Positions 44,226 through 52,692 of a stretch of DNA of 64,000 nucleotides are shown here, in pieces (within the stretch, counting starts at the first letter, position 1; every line of letters starts with the position of its first letter). The translations under genes and the position numbers were made by a program. Source of the DNA: an uncultured Agathobacter sp. (GTDB taxonomy: Bacteria; Bacillota; Clostridia; Lachnospirales; Lachnospiraceae); NCBI GenBank assembly GCA_934307695.1, contig CAKRCS010000002.1:189350-253349 (forward strand). The letters run 5' to 3'. The notes under the pieces are model-generated. The model worked only from the letters and a program-made list of their open reading frames with translations. It was not told the DNA's origin and did no database searches.

Positions 44226-45386
44226 TTAATTGGTTCTGCTGTCGTAATCATCCAAAAACTGATAGGTCATATCATCCTTGTGATAGCCGATCACTGTTTT
44301 CAGATTGATGTTCTTTACGCTGTTGAAGATATTGATGTCGATCACATCGCTGACCTTACGGAACTGTGCGATCAGCTCCTTCATTTCATCACGCTTTGAG
44401 CCTCTGCCGCCACCGCAGGTCGCACAATTCTCGGTAAAACGGCAGGCACACTGTATAAAATGCAGTCCGTTGTAATCGCGCCATGCCTTTATCGCATCTT
44501 CCTTGACTAAATACATCGGGCGGATCAGTTCCATCCCCTCAAAATGCTGGCTGTGCAGCTTCGGCATCATCGTTTCCACCTTGCCGCTATATAACATTCC
44601 CATCAGGATCGTCTCAATCACGTCATCGAAGTGATGTCCAAGCGCGATCTTATTGCAGCCAAGCTCTTTTGCCTTTGCATAGAGATAGCCTCTGCGCATG
44701 CGCGCGCACAGATAGCATGGGTTATGGTCGATCGTTGCCACCGTGTCAAAAATATCACTGTTGAATACCGTAAGTGGAATGCCAAGGAGCTTTGCATTGT
44801 CCTCTATGATCTTCCAGTTGTCCGCATTGTATCCCGGATTCATTACCAGAAAAACCGCCTCAAACGGCACTTTGCCGTGGCGCTGCAGCTCCTGGATCAG
44901 CTTTGCTAAAAGCATTGAATCCTTACCGCCGGATATGCACACTGCAACCTTGTCGCCCTCGTTGATCAGCTTATATTCATTCAGCGCGCGGGTAAACGGG
45001 CGCCACACGGTCTTTTTAAACTTCTTGATGATGCTGCGCTCGATCTCTGCTGTCTTTTCCCTGCGCGCCTCCTCGGACGCACTCTCCATATACCGGTTGA
45101 GCGTCAGCTTTAAATACGCACGGTATCCTCCGTCCACATTGACCGCATCGTAGCCGGCTTCCTCTAAGTCCTCCGTATAACCGCGGCTGCGCTCGCCGGT
45201 GTGGCACATCAGATAGATGGTCTTATCCTTTGGAATGCGATCCATATTTTCTTCAAACACATCCATCGGAATGCTGACCGCACCCGGAAATGTCCCACGC
45301 TCATATTGTTCCTGCGGACGGATATCGACCACGCAACAGGTGTCCTTATTTATCTGTTCCAATTCTTCGATCGTAATGCTTTTCAT
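44226..45386 (-). CDS. Rhodanese-TtcA-like PP-loop ATPase fusion
   Basis: The 386-residue protein joins a rhodanese domain (1-95, active-site C61 in C-H-T-G-E-R-S) to a TtcA-type ATP pyrophosphatase (about 120-370). The second part has the PP-loop S-G-G-K-D-S at 152-157, C224-Y-L-C227 and a C-terminal C313/C315/C321/C324 cluster that could hold an Fe-S centre. TtcA proteins thiolate cytidine 32 of tRNA; the fused rhodanese would supply persulfide sulfur. The exact tRNA position is not provable here. It precedes the LysR gene by 23 bases, so both are likely in one transcript. Confidence 0.88.
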   Translation of the reverse strand: MKSITIEELEQINKDTCCVVDIRPQEQYERGTFPGAVSIPMDVFEENMDRIPKDKTIYLMCHTGERSRGYTEDLEEAGYDAVNVDGGYRAYLKLTLNRYMESASEEARREKTAEIERSIIKKFKKTVWRPFTRALNEYKLINEGDKVAVCISGGKDSMLLAKLIQELQRHGKVPFEAVFLVMNPGYNADNWKIIEDNAKLLGIPLTVFNSDIFDTVATIDHNPCYLCARMRRGYLYAKAKELGCNKIALGHHFDDVIETILMGMLYSGKVETMMPKLHSQHFEGMELIRPMYLVKEDAIKAWRDYNGLHFIQCACRFTENCATCGGGRGSKRDEMKELIAQFRKVSDVIDINIFNSVKNINLKTVIGYHKDDMTYQFLDDYDSRTN

Positions 45387-45422
45387 TTTTGTTCCGATAC
45401 CTCTCTTTGGTTGTTCTAAGCG

Positions 45423-45451
45423 ATTATACTATGGAATGCGTGGTTTTTCAA
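45423..45451 (-). promoter_or_regulatory. Promoter of the rhodanese-TtcA gene
   Basis: On the minus strand TTGAAA (45446-45451), 17 bases, TATAAT (45423-45428), 36 bases upstream of the start codon. Confidence 0.82.
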
Positions 45452-45479
45452 GAAACTGCTGCCAGTCTGGGCAAACAGG

Positions 45480-45508
45480 TTGACTTTCTCTTTCCACCGA
45501 TTTACATT
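45480..45508 (+). promoter_or_regulatory. Promoter of the YitT-family gene
   Basis: TTGACT (45480-45485), 17 bases, TACATT (45503-45508), 62 bases upstream of the start codon. Confidence 0.65.
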
Positions 45509-45570
45509 ATTATCAGATAGCCACAAAAATTATGTTGCTTAACCGCATTTTATATAAGGAGATTTTTACT

Positions 45571-46416
45571 ATGCTTCAGAAAATAAAGAATTTTTCCATC
45601 ATCACGATCAGCGTTGTCATCATGGCGATCGGTGTCTACTATTTTAAGTTCCCGAACAACTTCTGTTTTGGCGGTGTAACAGGCGCGGCAGTCGTTTTTG
45701 CAAAGCTTATCCCGGTATCTGCGAGCAGCTTTTCCTTCATCGTCAATATGGTGCTCTTAGTGCTCGGCTTTGCCTTCCTCGGAAAGGACTTTGCGCTCCG
45801 CACAACCTACGCGACGGTTCTTTTGTCCGCGCTGCTCCTGATCTTAGAAAAGTTTCATCCGCTGACACATCCACTCTCCAACGAGCCGATGCTTGAGCTT
45901 GTCTTTGCGATCGCACTCCCTGCGATTGCCTCCGCACTGCTCTTCTATGAGGGTTCCTCCAGCGGTGGAACTGATGTCATTGCAATGATTGTCAAAAAGT
46001 ACACCCATGTCCAGGACATCGGGATTGCACTTTTCATTACCGACCTGATCATGATCATCATCGCCTGCTTTGTCTTTGACATCAAGACCGCACTGTATTC
46101 CTTTGTTGGTCTGACGCTGAAATCCTTTTTGATTGATGCGATCATTGAAAGTATCATGCTGCGCAAATCTGTTATGATCACCTGCGAAGACAAGGATGCC
46201 ATCTGCCGTTTCATCACGGAAAACTTAAATAAAAGCGCCACTATCGTCAATGCGAAGGGCGCTTATACAAACGAAGACAAATATTTGATTTTTACAACAC
46301 TTACCAGAAAGCAGGCCGCTGCTGTGCGCTCTTTTATCCATGAGAACCACCTGACGGCTTTCATCTCCATGTCCAGCACCAGCGAAGTTTTCGGCAAGGG
46401 ATTTTCTTCTATCTAA
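45571..46416 (+). CDS. YitT-family membrane protein
   Basis: The 281-residue protein has five or six transmembrane helices in its first 190 residues, with the YitT features N-F-C-F-G-G-V-T-G-A-A-V-V and the S-S-G-G-T-D-V-I-A-M-I segment. A soluble C-terminal DUF2179 domain follows (about 200-281), including the A-T-I-V-N-A-K-G-A-Y-T segment. The family has no firmly known transport substrate. The ATG at 45571 is chosen for AAGGAG 9 bases upstream. It is transcribed alone from a plus-strand promoter and is convergent with purL. Confidence 0.92.
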   Translation: MLQKIKNFSIITISVVIMAIGVYYFKFPNNFCFGGVTGAAVVFAKLIPVSASSFSFIVNMVLLVLGFAFLGKDFALRTTYATVLLSALLLILEKFHPLTHPLSNEPMLELVFAIALPAIASALLFYEGSSSGGTDVIAMIVKKYTHVQDIGIALFITDLIMIIIACFVFDIKTALYSFVGLTLKSFLIDAIIESIMLRKSVMITCEDKDAICRFITENLNKSATIVNAKGAYTNEDKYLIFTTLTRKQAAAVRSFIHENHLTAFISMSSTSEVFGKGFSSI

Positions 46417-46446
46417 CTAAGATGCTAGACTAACTAAGATGCTAGA
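46413..46446 (+). repeat. 17-bp tandem duplication across the YitT stop codon
   Basis: CTAACTAAGATGCTAGA occurs twice head to tail. The first copy contains the stop codon of the gene. Confidence 0.9.
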
Positions 46447-46485
46447 GACGTCCAGCTCAAATCATCAATTTTCCATATTTTTCAA

Positions 46486-46524
46486 AAATTTGGTCTGGAG
46501 CCCTTATGGCTCCAGACCAAATTT
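46486..46524. terminator. Bidirectional terminator between the YitT gene and purL
   Basis: A perfect 17-bp stem (AAATTTGGTCTGGAGCC and its complement) with a 5-base loop between two convergent genes. T-rich stretches are short on both sides. Confidence 0.85.
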
Positions 46525-46546
46525 GTACTACCTATTTTATAACCTG

Positions 46547-49500
46547 CTATTTGAAATATGCAACACCGCTCTCGAACAGCTTCATATCCTGCTCTCCGTA
46601 GATGTTGATCGCAACACTCTCGCCGCGGCGCTCAGAATGCGCCATCTTGCCGAGCACACGGCCATCCGGGCTGGTGATACCCTCGATTGCCATGTAGGAA
46701 CCGTTGATGTTCCATTCCTCATCCATCGTCGGCTGTCCTGCCTCGTTGACATACTGGGTAGCAACCTGTCCGTTTGCAAACAGCTTATCGAGCCATTCCT
46801 TCGGAGCAACAAAGCGTCCCTCGCCGTGTGATGCCGGATTGCAGTAGGTCTTGCCGAGCTCTGCGCCTGCAAGCCACGGGCTCTTGTTGGTGACAACCTT
46901 GGTGTATACCATCTTGCTGATGTGGCGGTTGATGGTGTTGTAGGTCAGCGTCGGTGAAGTCTCATCCTGCATACGGATCTCGCCATAAGGAACAAGACCG
47001 AGCTTGATAAGAGCCTGGAATCCGTTACAGATACCAAGTGCAAGACCATCGCGCTCATTAAGCAGACGGTTGACCGCCTCTGTCATCTTCGCATTGCGGA
47101 ATGCGGTGGCGAAGAACTTTGCAGATCCCTCCGGTTCATCACCGGCAGAAAATCCACCTGGGAACATGATCATCTGGGACTGATCGATCGCCTTTACAAA
47201 TTCGTCAACGGAATCGCGGATATCCTCTGCGCTTAAGTTCTTAAATACCTTTACGATCGTGTCGGCACCAGCACGTTCAAACGCCTTTGCACTGTCGTAC
47301 TCACAGTTGGTTCCCGGAAATACCGGAATGAATACGGTCGGCTTTGCGATCTTATTCTTGCAGACATAAACGCTCTTTGCGTCAAATACATCCGTCTTGA
47401 CATCGGAGGTATCCTCATGGGATCTCGTATGGAATACGCCCTCCAGCTTCTTTGTCCATGCGGCGATCGCCTCATCGATCGGAAGCACCATATTGTCACA
47501 CTCGATGGTCTGCGTATCGTTTACATATCCGACAACGCTCTCCACACCGCTTAATCCTGCGGCATCGAGGATCTCTCTTACAACGGCAAGCTTATCTGCC
47601 GGGATCTCCGCAACAATATTTCCAAAGCCCGGTGCAAATAACGTATCGCTGGTGACCTCCTCCTCGATGGTTACGCCGAGCTTATTTCCGAACGCCATCT
47701 TGGAAACTGCTGCCGCAAGTCCCTTTCCATCCAGCGCGTATGCGGAAACGATCGCGCCCTTCTGGATCATCTCATGGATGGCATCATACAGCTTCATAAC
47801 CTGTGCATAGACAGGAAGGTCATACTCGTTCTTCTCAATCTCAAATAAGATCAACTGGTCTCCGGCGTTCTTAAACTCCGGTGTGATGATATCCTTCTCT
47901 TTTGCCACGTCAACGGCAAAGGAAACCAGTGTCGGCGGAACATCGATCTCATTGAAGGTTCCGGACATGGAATCCTTTCCTCCGATGGATGGAAGCCCGA
48001 AGCCGATCTGTGCGTCGTAAGCGCCAAGCAGTGCTGCAAACGGCTGGCTCCAGCGTCTTGGGTTCTCGCTCATTCTGCGGAAATATTCCTGGAAGGTAAA
48101 ACGAACCTTCTTAAAATCACCACCGGCAGTTACGATGCGGGAAAGTGACTCAAGCACCGCATAGATAGAACCGTGGTATGGGCTCCAGCTTGAAAGATAC
48201 GGATCAAAGCCGTAAGCCATCATCGTTACGGTGTCACATTTGCCCTTCAATACCGGAAGCTTTGCGACCATGCTCTGTGTTTCGGTAAGCTGATACTTAC
48301 CACCGTAAGGCATGTACACGCTGCCTGCACCGATAGAGCCGTCGAACATCTCAACAAGTCCCTTCTGGGAGCATACATTAAGATCTGAAAGCTCTGCAAG
48401 CCATGCGCCCTTCATATCGCCCTGCTCCACATACTTTGCAACCTCCGGTGTGTGGATTCCGGTCAGATAGTTTGCCTTTTCATCCGGCATCTCGACAACA
48501 ACATCGGTCTCCTGATGTGCGCCGTTGGTATCCAAAAATGCACGGGAGATATTGACGATCTCCTTGCCTCTCCATACAAGTACAAGTCTTGGCTCCTCGG
48601 TTACGACTGCGACCTCGGTTGCCTCTAAGTTCTCTTCCTTTGCATACGCCATGAACTGTGCGACATCCTCCGGAGCAACAACAACCGCCATACGCTCCTG
48701 AGACTCGGAGATTGCAATCTCCGTTCCGTCAAGTCCTGCGTACTTCTTCGGAACCTTGTCAAGCTGTACAACAAGACCTGCTGCAAGTTCACCGATTGCT
48801 ACGGATACACCGCCAGCACCAAAGTCGTTACACTTCTTGATGATGTGGGAAACCTCCTCGCGGCGGAACAGTCTCTGCAATTTACGCTCGGTCGGTGCGT
48901 TACCCTTTTGTACCTCGGCACCGCACACAGAGGTAGACTTCGTATTGTGTGCCTTGGAAGAACCGGTCGCTCCACCGATTCCGTCACGTCCGGTACGTCC
49001 ACCAAGAAGGATGATCTTGTCGCCCGGATCAGAGTTTAAACGCTGTACTGCGCGTCTTGGAGCTGCACCCATGACAGCACCGATCTCCATACGCTTTGCG
49101 ACATAGTTCGGATGATATACTTCCTTTACATAGCCGGTTGCAAGTCCGATCTGGTTGCCGTAGGAGCTGTAACCGTGAGCAGCCTCACGCACCAGCTTCT
49201 TCTGCGGAAGCTTGCCCTCGATCGTCTCTGCGACCGGAACAGTCGGATCTGCGGCACCGGTAACACGCATTGCCTGATATACATAAGTACGTCCGGAAAG
49301 CGGATCACGGATTGCACCGCCAAGGCAGGTGGCAGCGCCACCAAACGGCTCGATCTCGGTCGGATGGTTGTGTGTCTCATTCTTAAAGTTCACAAGCCAC
49401 TCCTCAACCTGTCCGTCCACTTCAACCGGGACAACGATGGAGCAGGCATTGATCTCGTCGGACTCCTCCTGATCAGCAAGCTTGCCCTCTTTCTTTAAGC

Positions 49501-50368
49501 GCTTCATGCCAACAAGTGCAAGATCCATCAGGCATACAAACTTGTCGCTTCTTCCCTCGTACAGATTCTTGAAGGAATCCAGATAATCGTTGTAAGAATC
49601 CATCATCGGAGCCTTGTAGTAGCCCTCGTCGAAGGAAACATTTTTCAGCTCGGTCGAGAAGGTGGTGTGACGGCAATGGTCAGACCAGTAGGTATCAAGC
49701 ACACGGATCTCCGTCATTGACGGGTTGCGCTTCTCCTCATTCTTAAAGTAGTTCTGGATATGTAAAAAGTCCTTAAATGTCATTGCAAGATTCAGGGAAT
49801 CGTAAAATGCCTTTAACTCCTGCTCCGGCATCTCAGTAAATGCGGTCTGTCCGTCGGTGCCGTCAAAGATCACAACATCCTTTGGATCGTCAAACTCCTG
49901 TACCAAGGTCTCCGGCTTCTCAAGACCGATCTCGCGGGAATCCACCGGATTGATGCAATGCTTCTTGATTGCAGCAAACTGCTCATCGCTGATGCTGCCC
50001 GCGATCACATAGGTTGTAGCACTGCGGATGATCGGCTCCTCGTTCTCATTTAACAGCTTTACGCACTGCTCTGCGGAATCCGCTCTCTGGTCGAACTGTC
50101 CCGGCAGGAACTCTACGGTAAATACTCTTGCCCCATCAGCCTCAAAGGTTTCTTCATATATATAGTCTACCGGCGGCTCGGAAAAAACGGTAAGGAGCGC
50201 CTTCTTGTAAGTCTCCTCCGTAATGTTCTCAACATCATAGCGGATCAGGACACGGACAGCCTCGATGGTGTCAATGCCGAGATAATGCTTGATCTCATGC
50301 TTTAATTCCTTTGCCTTTACTGCAAAGTCCGGCTTCTTTTCAACGTATACACGACGTACATTGCTCAT
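46547..50368 (-). CDS. purL: Phosphoribosylformylglycinamidine synthase, single-chain large form
   Basis: The 1273-residue enzyme converts FGAR to FGAM using glutamine and ATP. It is the fused type: N-terminal PurS-like region, two AIRS-type synthase halves (the first with D-T-Y-W-S-D-H-C-R-H-T-T and H-N-H-P-T-E-I-E-P-F-G-G-A-A-T) and a C-terminal class I glutaminase with F-P-G-T-N-C-E-Y, the nucleophile in G-I-C-N-G-F-Q-A-L and N-P-A-S-H-G-E-G-R. So no separate purS or purQ is needed. GGAGGAAAACGAA precedes the ATG. It stands alone, 22 kb from purCFB and divergent from a LysR gene. Confidence 0.97.
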   Translation of the reverse strand: MSNVRRVYVEKKPDFAVKAKELKHEIKHYLGIDTIEAVRVLIRYDVENITEETYKKALLTVFSEPPVDYIYEETFEADGARVFTVEFLPGQFDQRADSAEQCVKLLNENEEPIIRSATTYVIAGSISDEQFAAIKKHCINPVDSREIGLEKPETLVQEFDDPKDVVIFDGTDGQTAFTEMPEQELKAFYDSLNLAMTFKDFLHIQNYFKNEEKRNPSMTEIRVLDTYWSDHCRHTTFSTELKNVSFDEGYYKAPMMDSYNDYLDSFKNLYEGRSDKFVCLMDLALVGMKRLKKEGKLADQEESDEINACSIVVPVEVDGQVEEWLVNFKNETHNHPTEIEPFGGAATCLGGAIRDPLSGRTYVYQAMRVTGAADPTVPVAETIEGKLPQKKLVREAAHGYSSYGNQIGLATGYVKEVYHPNYVAKRMEIGAVMGAAPRRAVQRLNSDPGDKIILLGGRTGRDGIGGATGSSKAHNTKSTSVCGAEVQKGNAPTERKLQRLFRREEVSHIIKKCNDFGAGGVSVAIGELAAGLVVQLDKVPKKYAGLDGTEIAISESQERMAVVVAPEDVAQFMAYAKEENLEATEVAVVTEEPRLVLVWRGKEIVNISRAFLDTNGAHQETDVVVEMPDEKANYLTGIHTPEVAKYVEQGDMKGAWLAELSDLNVCSQKGLVEMFDGSIGAGSVYMPYGGKYQLTETQSMVAKLPVLKGKCDTVTMMAYGFDPYLSSWSPYHGSIYAVLESLSRIVTAGGDFKKVRFTFQEYFRRMSENPRRWSQPFAALLGAYDAQIGFGLPSIGGKDSMSGTFNEIDVPPTLVSFAVDVAKEKDIITPEFKNAGDQLILFEIEKNEYDLPVYAQVMKLYDAIHEMIQKGAIVSAYALDGKGLAAAVSKMAFGNKLGVTIEEEVTSDTLFAPGFGNIVAEIPADKLAVVREILDAAGLSGVESVVGYVNDTQTIECDNMVLPIDEAIAAWTKKLEGVFHTRSHEDTSDVKTDVFDAKSVYVCKNKIAKPTVFIPVFPGTNCEYDSAKAFERAGADTIVKVFKNLSAEDIRDSVDEFVKAIDQSQMIMFPGGFSAGDEPEGSAKFFATAFRNAKMTEAVNRLLNERDGLALGICNGFQALIKLGLVPYGEIRMQDETSPTLTYNTINRHISKMVYTKVVTNKSPWLAGAELGKTYCNPASHGEGRFVAPKEWLDKLFANGQVATQYVNEAGQPTMDEEWNINGSYMAIEGITSPDGRVLGKMAHSERRGESVAINIYGEQDMKLFESGVAYFK

Positions 50369-50531
50369 TTCGTTTTCCTCCGTTACTTACGACTTGGAAT
50401 CGGTTGATGTGTTTCTATATGTTAGTATACCATTGCCGGATAAATAAGCATAATTAAATTTTATTGACGCATTGATTAGTAAAACTTATAATAGAATTAT
50501 TGGAAAATATGAAAGAAATGAGAGGTCAGAT

Positions 50532-51416
50532 ATGGACATCAATTACGAACTCTACAAGGTATTTTATTATGTTGCAACCTCGTTAAGCTTTTCCGATGCG
50601 AGCAAAAAGCTCTTCATCTCCCAGTCTGCGGTCAGCCAGTCGATAAAGACTCTTGAAAAAAAGCTCGGACAGCCGCTCTTTATCCGCAGCACAAAAAAGG
50701 TGCAGCTCACACCCGCTGGGCTTACACTCCTTAAGCATGTGGAGCCTGCGATGAATCTGCTCGCACGCGGGGAGAGCCAGCTTCTCGATGCAAGCACGCT
50801 TGGCTTCGGGCAGCTTCATATCGGTGCAAGCGACACAATCTGCCGCTATTTTCTGGTTCCGTACCTGAAGGAGTTCCATCACAAATTCCCAAATGTCCCG
50901 ATCAAGGTCACGAACGCGACCTCGATCCGCTGCGTTGAGCTATTGGATCAGCGAAAGGTCGATCTGATCGTCACCAACTTCCCGAATGCTTACTTAAACC
51001 ATGACTACATCCAGAAGCCAGTCCTGCGCTTTACGGATGCCTTCATCGCAAGTCCGGACGCTTACCCATTCGTCGATCAGGAATTTTCCCTGCGCGACCT
51101 GCAGAAATACCCATTGATGACGCTCGACCGTAACAGCACCACCAGCGAGTTTTTGCACAATCTCTTTTTGCAGCACCAGTTGGATCTGATTCCGGAGATT
51201 GAGTTGAGCAGCAACGATCTGCTCATCGACCTTGCCCGCATTGGACTGGGAATCGCATTCATCCCGGATTACTGCCTTGCGAGGGATTCAAGCGGACTAT
51301 TCAAGCTTAAAATAAAAGACAAGCTGCCCTACCGGCAGCTTGTCGCCTCTGCGAATACCATGTTTCCGATCTCCGCCTCCACCGAAGCCTTTCTTGATCT
51401 GCTTCCGGAGATATAG
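50532..51416 (+). CDS. LysR-family transcriptional regulator
   Basis: The 294-residue protein has an N-terminal HTH (Y-K-V-F-Y-Y-V-A-T-S-L-S-F-S-D-A-S-K-K-L-F-I-S-Q-S-A-V-S-Q-S-I-K) and a periplasmic-binding-protein-like effector domain from about residue 88. GAGAGGTCAGAT precedes the ATG at 50532; a longer frame from 50472 lacks a ribosome binding site. It is divergent from purL with about 160 bases between the starts, so it might regulate purL or itself, but no clear dyad was found. The effector is unknown. Confidence 0.92.
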   Translation: MDINYELYKVFYYVATSLSFSDASKKLFISQSAVSQSIKTLEKKLGQPLFIRSTKKVQLTPAGLTLLKHVEPAMNLLARGESQLLDASTLGFGQLHIGASDTICRYFLVPYLKEFHHKFPNVPIKVTNATSIRCVELLDQRKVDLIVTNFPNAYLNHDYIQKPVLRFTDAFIASPDAYPFVDQEFSLRDLQKYPLMTLDRNSTTSEFLHNLFLQHQLDLIPEIELSSNDLLIDLARIGLGIAFIPDYCLARDSSGLFKLKIKDKLPYRQLVASANTMFPISASTEAFLDLLPEI

Positions 51417-51424
51417 GAATAAAG

Positions 51425-51480
51425 GGTTGCATCCCTGCGGGGGCATTTTTGCTTTATAGGAAAAGAAATTTCCTATAAAG
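51425..51480. repeat. Palindromic intergenic repeat, copy 3
   Basis: Contains CTTTATAGGAAA-AGAAA-TTTCCTATAAAG (51452-51480), preceded by GCATCCCTGCGG and GCATTTTTGC. The block is nearly identical to 43197-43252. It lies between the LysR gene and a terminator. Confidence 0.82.
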
Positions 51481-51481
51481 T

Positions 51482-51515
51482 AAAAAAGTCGGCTGCATAA
51501 ACAGCCGGCTTTTTC
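51482..51515. terminator. Bidirectional terminator between the LysR gene and telA
   Basis: A stem AAAAAGxCGGCTG/CAGCCGxCTTTTT with one mismatch and a 6-base loop, T runs on both strands, between convergent genes. Confidence 0.9.
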
Positions 51516-51520
51516 TGTCC

Positions 51521-52675
51521 TTAGGAATCAGAACGTCTGGATGCCTCCAGCAGCTTCTGACGCATCTCGTCCTCAATCGCCTGCAGCTTCTCCTCTGCAT
51601 CTGCCCTCTTAGCTCTGCCGTCCTGCTGGATCTTAAGCACCTCGTCAAGCGTGCTGATCAGTGTCTGGTTCGTGCTCTGTAACGTCTCGATATCCACGAT
51701 GCCGCGCTCGGATTCCTTCGCGGTCTCAATGGATGCAGTCTTGAGCGTCTCTGCATTTTTCTTTAACAGTTCATTCGTCATATCCGAAACCTCACGCTGT
51801 GCGCGTGCAGCCTCCGTCGAATGGTTCAGCCCGATCGCGATGACCATCTGACTCTTCCACAGCGGGATTGTGTTGGTCAGCGTAGACTGGATCTTGTCCG
51901 ACATTTCGGTATCGTTGCTCTGGATCAGACGGATCTGCGGAGCCATCTGGAGAGAGATATTTCTGGTTAGCTCCAGATCGTAGATCTTCTTCTCAAAGCG
52001 GTTGATCATGCCTGCAAAATCCTTTGCCGCCTGTGTATCCTCCGGAAGCCCGCTCTCATCTGCCTTCTTTAAAAGTTCCGGCAGTTCAACGTCCTTCGCA
52101 TGTGCGATCTTCTGTTTACCTGCAAGAATATACATGGACAATTCCTTAAAGTAATTCAAATTCAGCTCGTACATCTTGTCGAGTGTTGCCACATCCTTAA
52201 GCAGCGTGATCTGATGCTGCTCCAGCACCTGGCTGATCTTGTTGACATTGACCTCTGCCTTGTCGTACTTTGCTTTCATATCGGCAAGCTTGTTGGAGCT
52301 CTTTTTAAAGAGACCTAAAAGTCCCTTTTTCTCCTCCTCGCTAAATGAACGAAGCTCTGCGACCACTCCGGTAAGCATCTCCCCGACTTCGCCGAGATCC
52401 TTTGTCCGCACATTCTCCATCGCCGCCTCTGAAAAATCAGCAATCTTCTTCTGGCAGCCTGCACCATACTGCAACACAAGCTGGGTGTTGGTCAGATCGA
52501 TCTGCGCTGCAAAATCATCCACCTGCTTTTGTTCTTCCGGTGTCAGATGTACTTCTGCGACCTCCGGCTTTTTCTCCTCGGCAACAACCTCCGGTACACT
52601 TTTTTCCTCCTCCGGTGTCACATCAAAGGTAAGTGTTGGTGCTTCCTTCAATAACTCATCTAAATTCTGGCTCAT
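51521..52675 (-). CDS. TelA-family protein (toxic anion resistance, YaaN-like)
   Basis: The 384-residue protein is almost entirely helical and charged and matches the TelA/KlaA/YaaN family (PF05816 type): Y-G-A-G-C-Q-K-K-I-A-D-F-S near residue 70, long coiled regions, and the S-L-Q-M-A-P-Q-I-R-L-I-Q-S-N segment near 245. Family members are linked to tellurite and other stress resistance, but the mechanism is unclear. GGGGAAGGAT precedes the ATG. It follows the XpaC-like gene by 17 bases, as in Bacillus subtilis where xpaC and yaaN are neighbours. Confidence 0.92.
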   Translation of the reverse strand: MSQNLDELLKEAPTLTFDVTPEEEKSVPEVVAEEKKPEVAEVHLTPEEQKQVDDFAAQIDLTNTQLVLQYGAGCQKKIADFSEAAMENVRTKDLGEVGEMLTGVVAELRSFSEEEKKGLLGLFKKSSNKLADMKAKYDKAEVNVNKISQVLEQHQITLLKDVATLDKMYELNLNYFKELSMYILAGKQKIAHAKDVELPELLKKADESGLPEDTQAAKDFAGMINRFEKKIYDLELTRNISLQMAPQIRLIQSNDTEMSDKIQSTLTNTIPLWKSQMVIAIGLNHSTEAARAQREVSDMTNELLKKNAETLKTASIETAKESERGIVDIETLQSTNQTLISTLDEVLKIQQDGRAKRADAEEKLQAIEDEMRQKLLEASRRSDS

Positions 52676-52692
52676 ATCCTTCCCCTTTACTT

